Made by a program: the position numbers and the translations under genes. Source: Pseudoselenomonas ruminantium (GTDB lineage Bacteria > Bacillota > Negativicutes > Selenomonadales > Selenomonadaceae). Taken from it: a stretch of DNA of 64,000 nt. The notes under the pieces were generated by a model. It was given only the letters and a program-made list of their open reading frames with translations, searched no databases and had not been told where the DNA came from. The stretch covers positions 1 to 64,000 of the forward strand of contig NZ_FOQK01000008.1 of NCBI RefSeq assembly GCF_900113715.1, written 5' to 3'. The number at the start of each line of letters is the position of its first letter. The stretch's first letter is position 1. Shown here piece by piece: positions 41,979-51,075 of the stretch.

Positions 41979-43384
41979 CAGAACACACTCCTGTTATAAT
42001 TCCTGCTATCGCCGCCATCCGGCATGAAGAAATCATCAGGCAGCTCAACGCCATTGAGTTCGAATTTATCGAGGAAGCCCGGCTGAAGCCCCGTCGGCAC
42101 AAAATGGCCGATAGCCTTACCACTTTCATCAAAGCCGGTCTGCTCATAGCGGAAGATATCCTGCGTCGTGATGGTGTTATCCTCCATATGCTGGACTTCC
42201 GTCACGTAGGTAATCTTACGGCTGCCATCGCGGATACGCGACTGCTGGATGATAAGGTCGATAGCTGAGGAAATCTGCTCGCGGATGGCACGCACCGGCA
42301 GCTCCAAACCACTCATGAGCACCATCGTCTCCAGACGCGACAAGGCATCACGCGGACTATTGGCATGGGCCGTCGTCAGCGAACCATCATGGCCCGTGTT
42401 CATGGCCTGCAGCATGTCGAGTGCCTCGCCGCTTCTGACCTCACCGACAATAATGCGATCGGGACGCATACGCAGAGCATTGCGCACCAAATCGCGAATC
42501 GTAATCTGTCCCTTGCCCTCGATATTGGAGGGACGAGACTCCAGCGTCACGACATGCTCCTGCTGCAAGCGCAGCTCAGCCGCATCCTCGATGGTCACGA
42601 TGCGTTCCTGCTCAGGGATGAAGGATGAGATGACATTGAGCGTCGTCGTCTTACCCGAACCTGTACCGCCCGATACAAGGATATTGATGCGTGCTTTGAC
42701 ACAGGCCCGCAGGAAAAGCGCCATCTTCTCATCCATCGTACCAAAAGAAATCAGATTTTCCACACTAAGTGGCGTCTTCGAAAATTTTCGGATGGTTATG
42801 GCCGGACCGACGAGCGAGAGCGGCGGAATGATGATATTGACACGCGAGCCATCCTCAAGGCGGGCATCGACCAAGGGCGAAGACTCATCAATGCGGCGTC
42901 CGAGCGGCGTCAGGATACGCTCGACGATATTCATCAGATGCGCATTATCATGGAACTTCACATCGGTAAGCTCCAGCTTGCCGAGACGCTCGACGAATAC
43001 CTTCTTCGGGCCATTGACCATGACCTCGGTGATGGAATCATCATTGAGCAGCGACTGGATAGGGCCAAGACCCAGCATCTCATCCTGGATATCGGCAATC
43101 AGATGATGGATTTCGCCGCGCGGTACCGCAAATGGCTCCTCATCCATGACCTCTTTGCAGTATTTATGGATAACCGCCTCGACCTGCCGCGCATCCTGGC
43201 TAACGGAGGAGAGCACGACCTGCTCCTCCGGCGTCATCTCCTCGACGATGCGCTGATGGATACGATGCTTGATATTCTGATAGGAAACTTCCTCGGCCAT
43301 TTCCTGGCTTTCGTCATGCGAAGCGAAAATCATGACCTGTTTATTTTTCCCATCCATGCGCCCTAGGCGCGATAATAATGACAT
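41978..43384 (-). CDS. tadA: Tad pilus ATPase TadA/CpaF
   Basis: 468 residues. An N-terminal helical domain precedes the secretion ATPase core: Walker A SGGTGSGKTTTLNVIS, Asp box ERIVTIEDAAELRL, Walker B-like RIIVGEVRSGEALDML and His box HDGSLTTAHANSP. It powers pilin assembly as a hexamer at the inner membrane. The C-terminus extends past the core with an acidic tail. It is the first gene after tadE, with a 45-base gap. Confidence 0.95.
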   Translation of the reverse strand: MSLLSRLGRMDGKNKQVMIFASHDESQEMAEEVSYQNIKHRIHQRIVEEMTPEEQVVLSSVSQDARQVEAVIHKYCKEVMDEEPFAVPRGEIHHLIADIQDEMLGLGPIQSLLNDDSITEVMVNGPKKVFVERLGKLELTDVKFHDNAHLMNIVERILTPLGRRIDESSPLVDARLEDGSRVNIIIPPLSLVGPAITIRKFSKTPLSVENLISFGTMDEKMALFLRACVKARINILVSGGTGSGKTTTLNVISSFIPEQERIVTIEDAAELRLQQEHVVTLESRPSNIEGKGQITIRDLVRNALRMRPDRIIVGEVRSGEALDMLQAMNTGHDGSLTTAHANSPRDALSRLETMVLMSGLELPVRAIREQISSAIDLIIQQSRIRDGSRKITYVTEVQHMEDNTITTQDIFRYEQTGFDESGKAIGHFVPTGLQPGFLDKFELNGVELPDDFFMPDGGDSRNYNRSVF

Positions 43385-43429
43385 CGTATCTCAACTCCCG
43401 CATTTATATTAACTAAATCTCTTAGTTAT

Positions 43430-43906
43430 TTACTGTTTTTTTTCTTGATACATTTGATATTTTATCGAAAATGTATCCATTGTATTAAAAAAGTTACTAA
43501 AAACTTTTCCTAATGTATTTTTTTTATTTAATTTTGCATGGATAACCACTTGAACATTGCGAACAGAATTTAAATCTTTTGCTTTCTTACCACTTTTATC
43601 TACAGGATATATTGAAAAATCTGATTCATTTTGAGGGTCAAACTCATATAAACTCGTATGCAAAGCCCCCTTGTATAAATCGCTTTCTTCTTTTTTCGTA
43701 TTAGCGTATGCCTTGTTAAGCTGCGATATATCCGCACTGTTCGATGCACTAACACTTGCCTGTCTTGCACTGCTACGTGCCATATTCGATAACATCATAT
43801 AATCTTTAAATAATAATCCCGCATAAATAATACCAAATAGAAAAACAAAAAAAAGTGGGAGTATCAAAGCAAACTCCATTACAGATTGACCTTTTTGGAA
43901 TTTCAT
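43430..43906 (-). CDS. tadE: TadE-like pseudopilin
   Basis: 158 residues, markedly AT-rich. It has a prepilin-like start: KGQSVMEFALILPLFFVFLF, with a Gly before the cut site and Glu at +5, then a hydrophobic helix and MARSSARQASVSAS. The remaining domain is Asn/Asp/Lys-rich and extracytoplasmic. It is processed by the prepilin peptidase and acts as a minor pilin. GGGGGAG before the ATG pair favours 43906. Confidence 0.85.
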   Translation of the reverse strand: MKFQKGQSVMEFALILPLFFVFLFGIIYAGLLFKDYMMLSNMARSSARQASVSASNSADISQLNKAYANTKKEESDLYKGALHTSLYEFDPQNESDFSIYPVDKSGKKAKDLNSVRNVQVVIHAKLNKKNTLGKVFSNFFNTMDTFSIKYQMYQEKKQ

Positions 43907-43956
43907 CATACTCCCCCTTAATATTCTAACCTTGATAATTATCTTTGCAATTATCC

Positions 43957-44139
43957 TTACGCACCAAATAAACCTGACAAGCTAGTAAATACAGCTTTTA
44001 CCTTTGTCTGAAGATCTCCGCCACTACCAATAGCAGCAGCAACTACTACAACAAATGCCAAAATCAAGGCGTATTCCATAATCCCCTGACCTTTTTCGCT
44101 AGCATAGCGAACCTTCAGATACTCAAGAATCTCCATCAT
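43957..44139 (-). CDS. flp: Flp-type major pilin
   Basis: 60 residues. The class III prepilin site is SEKG|QGIMEYALIL (cut after Gly17; Glu at +5 and Tyr at +6), followed by a 20-residue hydrophobic helix and a short tail ending LSGLFGA. The mature pilin is about 43 residues, normal for Flp. GAGGAGG lies 9 bases before the ATG. It sits between tadB and tadE, unlike the usual place at the head of the locus, in an AT-rich patch. Confidence 0.92.
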   Translation of the reverse strand: MMEILEYLKVRYASEKGQGIMEYALILAFVVVVAAAIGSGGDLQTKVKAVFTSLSGLFGA

Positions 44140-44205
44140 AATATAATTCCTCCTCTAAAAAAATAAAATAGATTTATGTTAATCCATTTAAGGATAAACA
44201 ACAAA

Positions 44206-45180
44206 TTATATCTTAATATCTACAATTTTGCGAATAACAAAGAAACCAATAACTTCAAATACTATTGCTCCTATCATAGCAATTTGACCAGCAGTTTCTT
44301 CAAATAAAGGTTTTAAATAATTTGGATTTATAAGCATTAAAATTCCAGCCAATGCAATTGGCAAAACCCCAAGAACTATTCCTGATAATCTTCCCTGCGC
44401 CGTAAGTGCCATTACCTCACGCCGCATGCGGATGCGTTCCTGTATCGTCTCGCTGATAGTGTCGAGGATCTGCGCCAGATTACCGCCGACCTGCCGTTGA
44501 ATCAGCACGGCCGTTACCACCAGCTCGAAATCCGGGCTTTTGACGCGCTTTTGCATATTCTCGAGTGCTGTATCGAGCGTCGCGCCGACGTTCACCTCAT
44601 TGACGACTTTCTGTACCTCGCGGCCGATTGGCGCATCCATTTCCCGCGCAATCAGCTCGAAGGCCTGCATGAAACTGAATCCGGCGCGCAGGGCATTCGC
44701 CACCATGGTGAGCATATCACCGAGCTGGTTGGTGAAGGCCTTCTGCCGCCTTTTTATGTATATATCCAGGAACATAAGTCCCACAATCACTCCGGCTATG
44801 CCCGCCGCTAAAGCTATCCACGGTTTTAGCGTGGCCGCCAGAGTGATGATGCCGCACAGGACACCGAAAATCACGAGCATGACCTCGTATTCGGAGCCCA
44901 GAAGCGGCCAATCTGCCTGCTGCATCTTCATATCCATCCGTTTTTCCTTCTGGATGCTTTGCAGCTTCATCGCGATCCTATGGACCACATCGCGGAACTT
45001 TCCCTTCATGGCAGCACTGCGCTTCTTGCGGAGCTGCTGCTGGCGCAGCTTTACAGCACTGCCCGAGAAATATTCCATGCGATTGACGATATTCTTATGC
45101 TCACGCGCCTTGATGCGCAGCAGCAGCAGGAAAAACGCCAGACATAGGATTGTCACCAATATTGCCAGTAGAAACCTCAT
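44206..45180 (-). CDS. tadB: Tad pilus inner-membrane platform protein TadB
   Basis: 324 residues, T2SS-F fold: a first helix (about 1-20), a basic cytoplasmic stretch, two helices (about 95-140), the GDMLTMVANALRAGFSFMQA motif and two C-terminal helices. The ATG at 45180 is used; it overlaps the stop of the preceding ATPase gene by four bases (ATGA) and follows AAGGTGG. The last 70 codons or so become strongly AT-rich compared with the rest of the gene, continuous with the flp-tadE patch, a sign of recombination inside the gene. Confidence 0.92.
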   Translation of the reverse strand: MRFLLAILVTILCLAFFLLLLRIKAREHKNIVNRMEYFSGSAVKLRQQQLRKKRSAAMKGKFRDVVHRIAMKLQSIQKEKRMDMKMQQADWPLLGSEYEVMLVIFGVLCGIITLAATLKPWIALAAGIAGVIVGLMFLDIYIKRRQKAFTNQLGDMLTMVANALRAGFSFMQAFELIAREMDAPIGREVQKVVNEVNVGATLDTALENMQKRVKSPDFELVVTAVLIQRQVGGNLAQILDTISETIQERIRMRREVMALTAQGRLSGIVLGVLPIALAGILMLINPNYLKPLFEETAGQIAMIGAIVFEVIGFFVIRKIVDIKI

Positions 45181-46307
45181 GATGCCGACCACCTTATCCT
45201 ATGGCCGCGGCCAGTGATTTCATCGGCCAGACGATCCACGCTCTGCGCGAGGGGACTGTCCGGACGGATATCGGTGGCCATCTTGCCATTATCCGCAGCA
45301 TCGGAGACGATGCCGTATTCGTTCGGGATAATGGCCGTTACCGGATAGCCGAGCTGGCGCGCCAGCTCCCGTTGGGACTGGCTGTTGCACGGCTCGACCC
45401 GCGTGAAGATGGCCTTTACCCGCTCTTCATAATCCTCCCAGTCCTTGAATATCTCCAAGGCCCGCTTCATATGGTCGATTTCGTAGGCATCATTGATCAT
45501 GCTGACCAAGAAGGTCGTATTCGACTGTTCCGCCGCCGCAATACTCGTCGGATTGAACCCTGGCGGTACATCGATAAGCAAATAACGGAACAGGCTGCGG
45601 CTCATGCTGATGATATTCTCGAACCGGCGGATCGATACCTTGTCGATAAGATTCGGCGTCGCCGTGCCGCAAAGCACGCTGACATTCTGCATGACCGGCA
45701 TAAAGTAGGGATGCAAAGTGACGGGGGACAGGAACTTGGCATCGCGCGCCGCCTCGACAATGGTCGTCTTAGGTGCGAGATTGAAAAATACCGACATATC
45801 GCCGAATTGCAAATCCGCATCGATGATGCCGACCTGCTCATGCGTCTTGCGGGCTAGTGCTGTGGCCAAATTGGCAATCAGTGTCGTCTTGCCGCTCTTT
45901 CCCTTGGGGCTGAAGAATACCAACGTCTCACAGCCAGCCTCCGTGCCGAGCTTGACGAAAGTATCGACCGCTTCCTGCAGCTCCAGCCCTGTGAATGGCT
46001 TGATGATATAGCCGCGGGCGCCAGCCTGGACGATATGACTGGCGCTTTCGGCCTTCCATTTCTCGCCCATGCAGAGGATAGCTGCTTTCGGATACACTTT
46101 CAAAAAGTCAGCAATCAAGGCCACAGAATTCTGCTCCTCGATATCGAGCAGGATAAGATTCGGATTGAATATGGTTCCCTGTCCGAGCGCATCGCTGATT
46201 GATTGGTAGCGAGCTACCAGTTCAAAGCCATTCGTGCCCTGCACGACCTGCGTGAGCTTTTCCAGCATCAGGCGATTACGCTCTACCAGCATAACGCGAT
46301 TTCCCAT
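45177..46307 (-). CDS. tadZ: TadZ/CpaE-like ATPase with receiver-like domain
   Basis: 376 residues. Residues 1-120 are a response-regulator-like fold (ILLDIEEQNSVALIADFL, ending YIIKPFTGLELQEAVDTF). Residues 128-376 are a MinD/ParA ATPase with deviant Walker A SPKGKSGKTTL and DADLQFGDMSVFF. TadZ places the Tad machine at a cell pole and binds ATP. It is followed with overlap by tadB and preceded by a second, shorter TadZ-type gene. Confidence 0.9.
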   Translation of the reverse strand: MGNRVMLVERNRLMLEKLTQVVQGTNGFELVARYQSISDALGQGTIFNPNLILLDIEEQNSVALIADFLKVYPKAAILCMGEKWKAESASHIVQAGARGYIIKPFTGLELQEAVDTFVKLGTEAGCETLVFFSPKGKSGKTTLIANLATALARKTHEQVGIIDADLQFGDMSVFFNLAPKTTIVEAARDAKFLSPVTLHPYFMPVMQNVSVLCGTATPNLIDKVSIRRFENIISMSRSLFRYLLIDVPPGFNPTSIAAAEQSNTTFLVSMINDAYEIDHMKRALEIFKDWEDYEERVKAIFTRVEPCNSQSQRELARQLGYPVTAIIPNEYGIVSDAADNGKMATDIRPDSPLAQSVDRLADEITGRGHRIRWSAS

Positions 46308-46333
46308 GTACGTCCCTCCTTCCTCCTGTAATA

Positions 46334-47167
46334 TCAGCTAAAAATCCTGCTAAGCCAGGACTCCCCGGCTTCCTCAGCATCATCCTCTTCAAAATCCATC
46401 TGCCCTTGATTCGTATAGCGCAGGACCAAGTCGCGCAAGGCCTCGCCGAGCTCCGTGTGCTCCTGTTTGAGTACCAGCGGGATACCATCCTTGATGGACT
46501 GGCTGGCCGCCCGGAAATCGTTTGGCAGGATATGGTAGAACTCCTCGCCAAGCAGCTTCTCCACATCATCGATGCTGATGCGCGTCTTGGCATTGCTACG
46601 GTTGAGCACAAGGCGCAGTTTCTGCCGGTCATAATTGAGTTCATTGAGCGTATTCCGGCCAATCTTCATATTCTTGATGGTTGGAATGAAATCCACGATA
46701 CCGAGGAATGTCACGATGGTCGACATATCCAGCAAATCGAGATTGAGTACGCTGAACATCGAAGTCGTATCGACGATGACATAATCGAATTTCAGCTGCA
46801 GCTGACGGATAACCTTGATGGCATATTCCGTCTTGATGTTATAAGCCTCTTCAAGCTTCCGCGGGGCAGCCATGACATAGAACAGGACACCGCGATACTC
46901 ATAAGGTGTCAGATATTCCTCCACATGGCAGGCATCGCCCTGCAGAGTGAAGCCGCGCTGCACATCCGCAATCGTATTTTTCGGCAGCAGCTGCAAATAG
47001 TTGCAGACATCGCCAAACTGCAAGTCATAGTCCACCAGGCAAACGCTTTTCCCCTGCCTTGCAAGCTCCGAGGCCATATTGCAGCTGATAAGCGTCTTGC
47101 CTACGGCCGAGGCCGTACTGAAGAAAGTAATGACAACGCCATTGACTTCTTTTTCTAATTCCAGCAT
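46334..47167 (-). CDS. Second TadZ/CpaE-like ATPase without receiver domain
   Basis: 277 residues, MinD/ParA fold only. The P-loop reads FSTASAVGKTLISCNMA, so the signature lysine of the deviant Walker A (KGGxGKT) is missing although the GKT lysine is kept. VDYDLQFGDVCNYL follows. There is no N-terminal receiver-like domain. It may pair with the longer TadZ as a heterodimer or act as a regulatory partner. It lies between the secretin and tadZ genes. Confidence 0.85.
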   Translation of the reverse strand: MLELEKEVNGVVITFFSTASAVGKTLISCNMASELARQGKSVCLVDYDLQFGDVCNYLQLLPKNTIADVQRGFTLQGDACHVEEYLTPYEYRGVLFYVMAAPRKLEEAYNIKTEYAIKVIRQLQLKFDYVIVDTTSMFSVLNLDLLDMSTIVTFLGIVDFIPTIKNMKIGRNTLNELNYDRQKLRLVLNRSNAKTRISIDDVEKLLGEEFYHILPNDFRAASQSIKDGIPLVLKQEHTELGEALRDLVLRYTNQGQMDFEEDDAEEAGESWLSRIFS

Positions 47168-47191
47168 TACCGCTGCTCCTTTCTGCTTGGC

Positions 47192-49048
47192 TTATTTCTG
47201 CACCTGATCCGGTGGCAGGATGTTATCGAGAGATACGCTACCCGCAGTATTTGCTTTAGCATTTTCCTCTTTTATCGCTTTATAACGTTCTAAGAAAGAT
47301 GGTTTATTCGCTTTCTGCTTGAGCTTTTCCGCCTTTAATTTCTCTTCTCTTTCTTTTTCAGCCTTTATCTCAGAATCTTTCTTGGGAATCGCACCATTCA
47401 AGTCAACATTATGCAATGTGTCATATTCCCGGCGAGAATCAATATAAGCATCCTGCATATATTCCGACATATGCGCTTTCGTCGTCTCATTGACTACACG
47501 CGGCGTCAGCAGAATCATGATTTCTGAGTTATCATTCGTATTGTAATGATACTTGAAAAGTTCTCCCAACACAGGAATATCACCGAGCAAAGGAACTTTC
47601 TGCGTAACTTTAGTTTCTTCCGAATTCAAGAGGCCACCAATGACCATAGTCATTCCCGAAGGGATATTTACCATGGTATTGGCAGAACGCGTAGTCACAC
47701 CTGGAATATTTATCCCATTTGCTGTGACAGCGTTCGACCAATCCAACCGGCTGACCGACGCTACAACCTCTGATGTGATATTGCCATTGTTATCTACTTT
47801 GGGAGACAACAAGTTCAGCTCAATACCATAGTTCTTGTACTCTACAGATATACCACCATCACTCCCTCCCTGTTTGACAGGAATTGGTATCTGTCCGCCG
47901 ACCAAGATTGAGGCATTCTTGCCACTCATCGTCGTGATATTCGGACGTGAGATAATCCGTGCTCTACCGGTCTGAACTAAGGCAAAAATCTGCGCATTGA
48001 TCTGAGAAAAATGCGTATACAGCCAGTTACGCGTGAACCAGTTGCTTCCTTTTTCGCGCTGCTGTCCATATGATTCACCAATATAGAACTGCCCTATACC
48101 ACCTAAGTGTACATTCGAATTCGAGGTCTTACTGCTCATTGTATAGGATTCAGCTCTGTTTCTTGCAGCAGACACCCCCGCAGAACCGGAGAGATTATAA
48201 CTCGAACCAGAGTTTGTAGTAGTTTTATTACTAGTACCACTCGTACCAGAACTTTGACTGTTACTTTCACTGCCACTCATGCCTGCATTCCCGTTCAAAC
48301 TTGCACTTCCATTCATGCTATTTCCACGGGAATTGGTAGACTCACTTGACGTCCCTGCTGAATTGCTTTGTGACGGGTCAAGCGATGCATATTGCAGGCC
48401 AATCTTCTTGGCATCGTTGGAATTTATCTCGATGACCAAAGCCTCGAGATTGATTTGGTCAGGATTCATCATTTCCAGCAAGTTGACCACGCGATTGCTG
48501 GTATCCAGCGACTCTTCCAGTTTATAGGAACTATCCATCCCCGCAATGCTATTCGACGTCTTGCGGTCTACCTGCTTGGTATTGTTGACCGCATCATCGG
48601 CAATATACAGGCAGGCTATCTTATACGCCAGTTCCTTTTCATACTGGTTCTGTACCCGCCCTTTGAGCAGGACACGGTCGCCGACCATTGTTACCTCCAC
48701 ATGCGGCAAGTCGATGGCCTTCTGGATGATGGCCGCCAGGCCCTTGTCCTCTTTCGATACCGTCACGCTGTATTCCTGACGCATACCATTCTGTGTCCAG
48801 ATATTGAGCGTCGTCGTTCCCGGTTTGAATGCCACGACATTCAAGGCACTGGCGCCGAGTATCTTGACATCAGCGATTTCCGGATTCGCTACGGCTACGC
48901 GGGTAATGGCGCTGCCTGTATTCATGTAGTACGACTGATTCACCCCGAGCCAGATTGGCTGGACATAGGCATAAGCTGGTGCCGGCGCGATAGCGGCGGC
49001 CGTCACAGTAGTAAGACCGAGGGTGAAAGCTGTTTTCCACTGTTTCAT
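47192..49048 (-). CDS. rcpA: Tad pilus outer-membrane secretin RcpA/CpaC
   Basis: 618 residues with a signal peptide (about 1-28, ending PAYA). An N-terminal pilus-secretin domain (YYMNTGSAITRVAVANPEIA) and a BON-like domain (VTMVGDRVLLKGRVQNQYEK) are followed by the secretin core (about 360-520: SRPNITTMSGKNASILVGGQ, GGLLNSEETKVTQKVPLLGD). A Ser/Gly/Asn-rich insert of about 65 residues lies before the core (about 228-293). A charged Lys/Glu tail ends the protein. It forms the outer-membrane channel and so indicates a diderm cell. Confidence 0.93.
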   Translation of the reverse strand: MKQWKTAFTLGLTTVTAAAIAPAPAYAYVQPIWLGVNQSYYMNTGSAITRVAVANPEIADVKILGASALNVVAFKPGTTTLNIWTQNGMRQEYSVTVSKEDKGLAAIIQKAIDLPHVEVTMVGDRVLLKGRVQNQYEKELAYKIACLYIADDAVNNTKQVDRKTSNSIAGMDSSYKLEESLDTSNRVVNLLEMMNPDQINLEALVIEINSNDAKKIGLQYASLDPSQSNSAGTSSESTNSRGNSMNGSASLNGNAGMSGSESNSQSSGTSGTSNKTTTNSGSSYNLSGSAGVSAARNRAESYTMSSKTSNSNVHLGGIGQFYIGESYGQQREKGSNWFTRNWLYTHFSQINAQIFALVQTGRARIISRPNITTMSGKNASILVGGQIPIPVKQGGSDGGISVEYKNYGIELNLLSPKVDNNGNITSEVVASVSRLDWSNAVTANGINIPGVTTRSANTMVNIPSGMTMVIGGLLNSEETKVTQKVPLLGDIPVLGELFKYHYNTNDNSEIMILLTPRVVNETTKAHMSEYMQDAYIDSRREYDTLHNVDLNGAIPKKDSEIKAEKEREEKLKAEKLKQKANKPSFLERYKAIKEENAKANTAGSVSLDNILPPDQVQK

Positions 49049-49052
49049 CTGC

Positions 49053-50045
49053 TTAGTTTACCCCCACTCTGCTTGATTTGACACCGCGTATGACTTCAAT
49101 GCCCGTTCCATAGCTTGGCGCTGCTGCAGCTTTCGCCGGCGCTGGCGCAGGGGCCGGTGCTGGGGCAGCAGCGACAGGACGTGCTGCCGCCGCTGCAGGT
49201 GCCGCAGCTTGCGGCGCAGGGGATGCCTCGCGCTTGTCGCCAGGCATATAGAAATCCTTGTCAAGGGTAAAGATATCCGTCGGATTATACGGACGCAAAG
49301 CCAGATAGATCGTGCCCTTCTGCGAAGCCACTGCCAGTTTCAGCGCCTCATTGAGGGGCAGAGCCAGCGTAGCCGTAGCCATCGCGTCTTTTGCCCCCTC
49401 GATGTTACCTTCGCTCTTATCCTTCGATTTGTCCTTCGGATCGTCTTTTTTGTCGTCGTCCTTCACCGCCTGCTCGCCGGTCTTATTTATGCCCAGCAAG
49501 AGGACGTTCTGCATCAGCACTTCGCCCTTTAGTCCGTCTTCCTTCTTGCCGCTGACCACCATGATATCGACATAGTCGCCAGCCTTGGCAAAGCCCGATA
49601 CACCTGTTATATCCGTGATAGCTACGGATACCGCCCGACAGTTAGGTGGAATCGTTCCCGTAAAACCTGCCATGCGCACATCGGTATAGACTTTCTTATC
49701 CGTCACGATATCGCCCTGCTGGATTGCCGCACAGGTTGGGCGGTCAGCCGCCTCCGACACCTCGCTAAACGCTCCTGTTGGTGCAATATCTGCAGGAACT
49801 TCGATTACCTTGAGCATTTCCTCCTTGAGGATCGTACGCTCTGGTATATCCTGCTTTGCTACTACTACTTTTACCTTGATTTCTTTGGCCGCACTTTCCG
49901 CATTGGAATCCACTCCTGATAACGAAAAGAATACGAACAATCCCATCATACAGCTGAACATGACCGCCATGATAACCCATTGCCGGTAAGTGATCTTGTC
50001 CAGTAAATCCTTGAAATTCCCCGATGAATTCGGCATTTTCAACAT
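49053..50045 (-). CDS. rcpC: Tad pilus assembly protein RcpC/CpaB
   Basis: 330 residues. One transmembrane helix (about 20-42) is followed by a SAF domain (about 55-118: VVVAKQDIPERTILKEEML) and an RcpC/CpaB beta domain (AVSVAITDITGVSGFAKAGDYVDIM). An acidic Lys/Asp insert (DDDKKDDPKDKSKDKSEG) lies near 200, and an Ala/Pro low-complexity stretch (about 275-315) precedes the end. It probably contacts peptidoglycan or the secretin. It is the first gene of the operon. Confidence 0.92.
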   Translation of the reverse strand: MLKMPNSSGNFKDLLDKITYRQWVIMAVMFSCMMGLFVFFSLSGVDSNAESAAKEIKVKVVVAKQDIPERTILKEEMLKVIEVPADIAPTGAFSEVSEAADRPTCAAIQQGDIVTDKKVYTDVRMAGFTGTIPPNCRAVSVAITDITGVSGFAKAGDYVDIMVVSGKKEDGLKGEVLMQNVLLLGINKTGEQAVKDDDKKDDPKDKSKDKSEGNIEGAKDAMATATLALPLNEALKLAVASQKGTIYLALRPYNPTDIFTLDKDFYMPGDKREASPAPQAAAPAAAAARPVAAAPAPAPAPAPAKAAAAPSYGTGIEVIRGVKSSRVGVN

Positions 50046-50123
50046 CTACAACAATCTCCCTGTCATGAATAAGTAGTTCAAAAGTCCTTTATTTATTATT
50101 AATCTTGCTCTAATAACATTATG

Positions 50124-50151
50124 AGTATATCATAATTCTTATCATTGTAAA
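50124..50151 (-). promoter_or_regulatory. Promoter of the tad operon
   Basis: On the minus strand -35 TTTACA (50146-50151), 16 bases, -10 TATACT (50124-50129). The region 50046-50348 is AT-rich, has no gene and also holds a weaker plus-strand promoter (TTGTGT, 16 bases, TATAGA near 50287-50314) for the peptidase gene. Confidence 0.55.
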
Positions 50152-50348
50152 ATGTTTTTTTCAGAATTCTTTTGTTTCTTTTTCTTTCATAGGAGAATTT
50201 TTGTCCTTATAAGATGTTATTTTTCACAAAAAATGTATTTTTATAAAAAATTTCGCCATATAATCAAATTTCTCTGGCTATTCCCTTGTGTTTAGTCGTA
50301 TACTGATTATAGATGGATTAATATTTCATGAGATAGGATAGTGAGACT

Positions 50349-50990
50349 ATGAACACCTTGCTTTTGACCATTATGACTATTATCCTAGCTGTTTTCGGCA
50401 GTATCGCCGGCAACCGCTGGCTGGCGAAGCTCTATGCGAAATCGTCTGCCATCCTGAGCTATCCTGCGGCCGTAGCGAGCCGCAGCCATATCCGCGAGCA
50501 TTACCTTGCGCCTCTCCTGGCGTTCCTGTTCACCTTCACAGCCCTGCAGCACGCAGATCTCATGCCCTTGCGGCTGTATTTCCTGCTTAGCTTTGAATAT
50601 TTCCTCATTCTCTATACATTTTCAGATTTCGAGCAGGAAGTCATTTTTGACGATATGCTGCTGCCCTTTGCCATCTTCGGTGCACTCTATACCACGATGC
50701 TTGGCCTGCCGCTCCTTGACCATGTGCTGGCCGCTGTGGCAGGCGGTGCTGTCTTCCTGCTGCTGGCAGTGCTCACCCGCGGCGGCATCGGCGGCGGCGA
50801 TATCAAGCTGATTACCGCTCTCGGGCTCTGGCTGGGATCTGATGCCCTGCTGGGCGTAGTTGCCGCGGGTCTCGTCCTCGGCGGCATCGCCGCCCTGCTG
50901 CTGCTCATCACCGGCAAGAAGAAACGCGGTGAGTACTTCGCCTATGGCCCCTGCTTCACCATAATCGCCCTGCTTGCCGCCCTGTCATGA
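50349..50990 (+). CDS. tadV: Prepilin peptidase (A24 family, TadV/CpaA type)
   Basis: 213 residues, six or so transmembrane helices. The two catalytic aspartates of the A24 family are Asp93 (YTFSDFEQEVIFDD) and Asp151 (GIGGGDIKL). There is no N-methylase zinc domain, although the protein keeps an N-terminal region longer than minimal CpaA. It cleaves Flp and TadE leaders after the glycine. It is transcribed away from the rest of the tad operon, sharing its promoter region. Confidence 0.9.
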   Translation: MNTLLLTIMTIILAVFGSIAGNRWLAKLYAKSSAILSYPAAVASRSHIREHYLAPLLAFLFTFTALQHADLMPLRLYFLLSFEYFLILYTFSDFEQEVIFDDMLLPFAIFGALYTTMLGLPLLDHVLAAVAGGAVFLLLAVLTRGGIGGGDIKLITALGLWLGSDALLGVVAAGLVLGGIAALLLLITGKKKRGEYFAYGPCFTIIALLAALS

Positions 50991-51001
50991 TTGCCAAAAC
51001 G

Positions 51002-51046
51002 AAAAAGGCTGGGCCGGAAGTTCCTTGACTTCCGGCCCAGCCTTTT
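51002..51046. terminator. Bidirectional terminator between tadV and htpX
   Basis: AAAAAGGCTGGGCCGGAAGT - TCCTTG - ACTTCCGGCCCAGCCTTTT, a stem of 19 bp. Confidence 0.9.
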
Positions 51047-51075
51047 ATTTATACGTTTTTCTCCAATCAGCCTTT

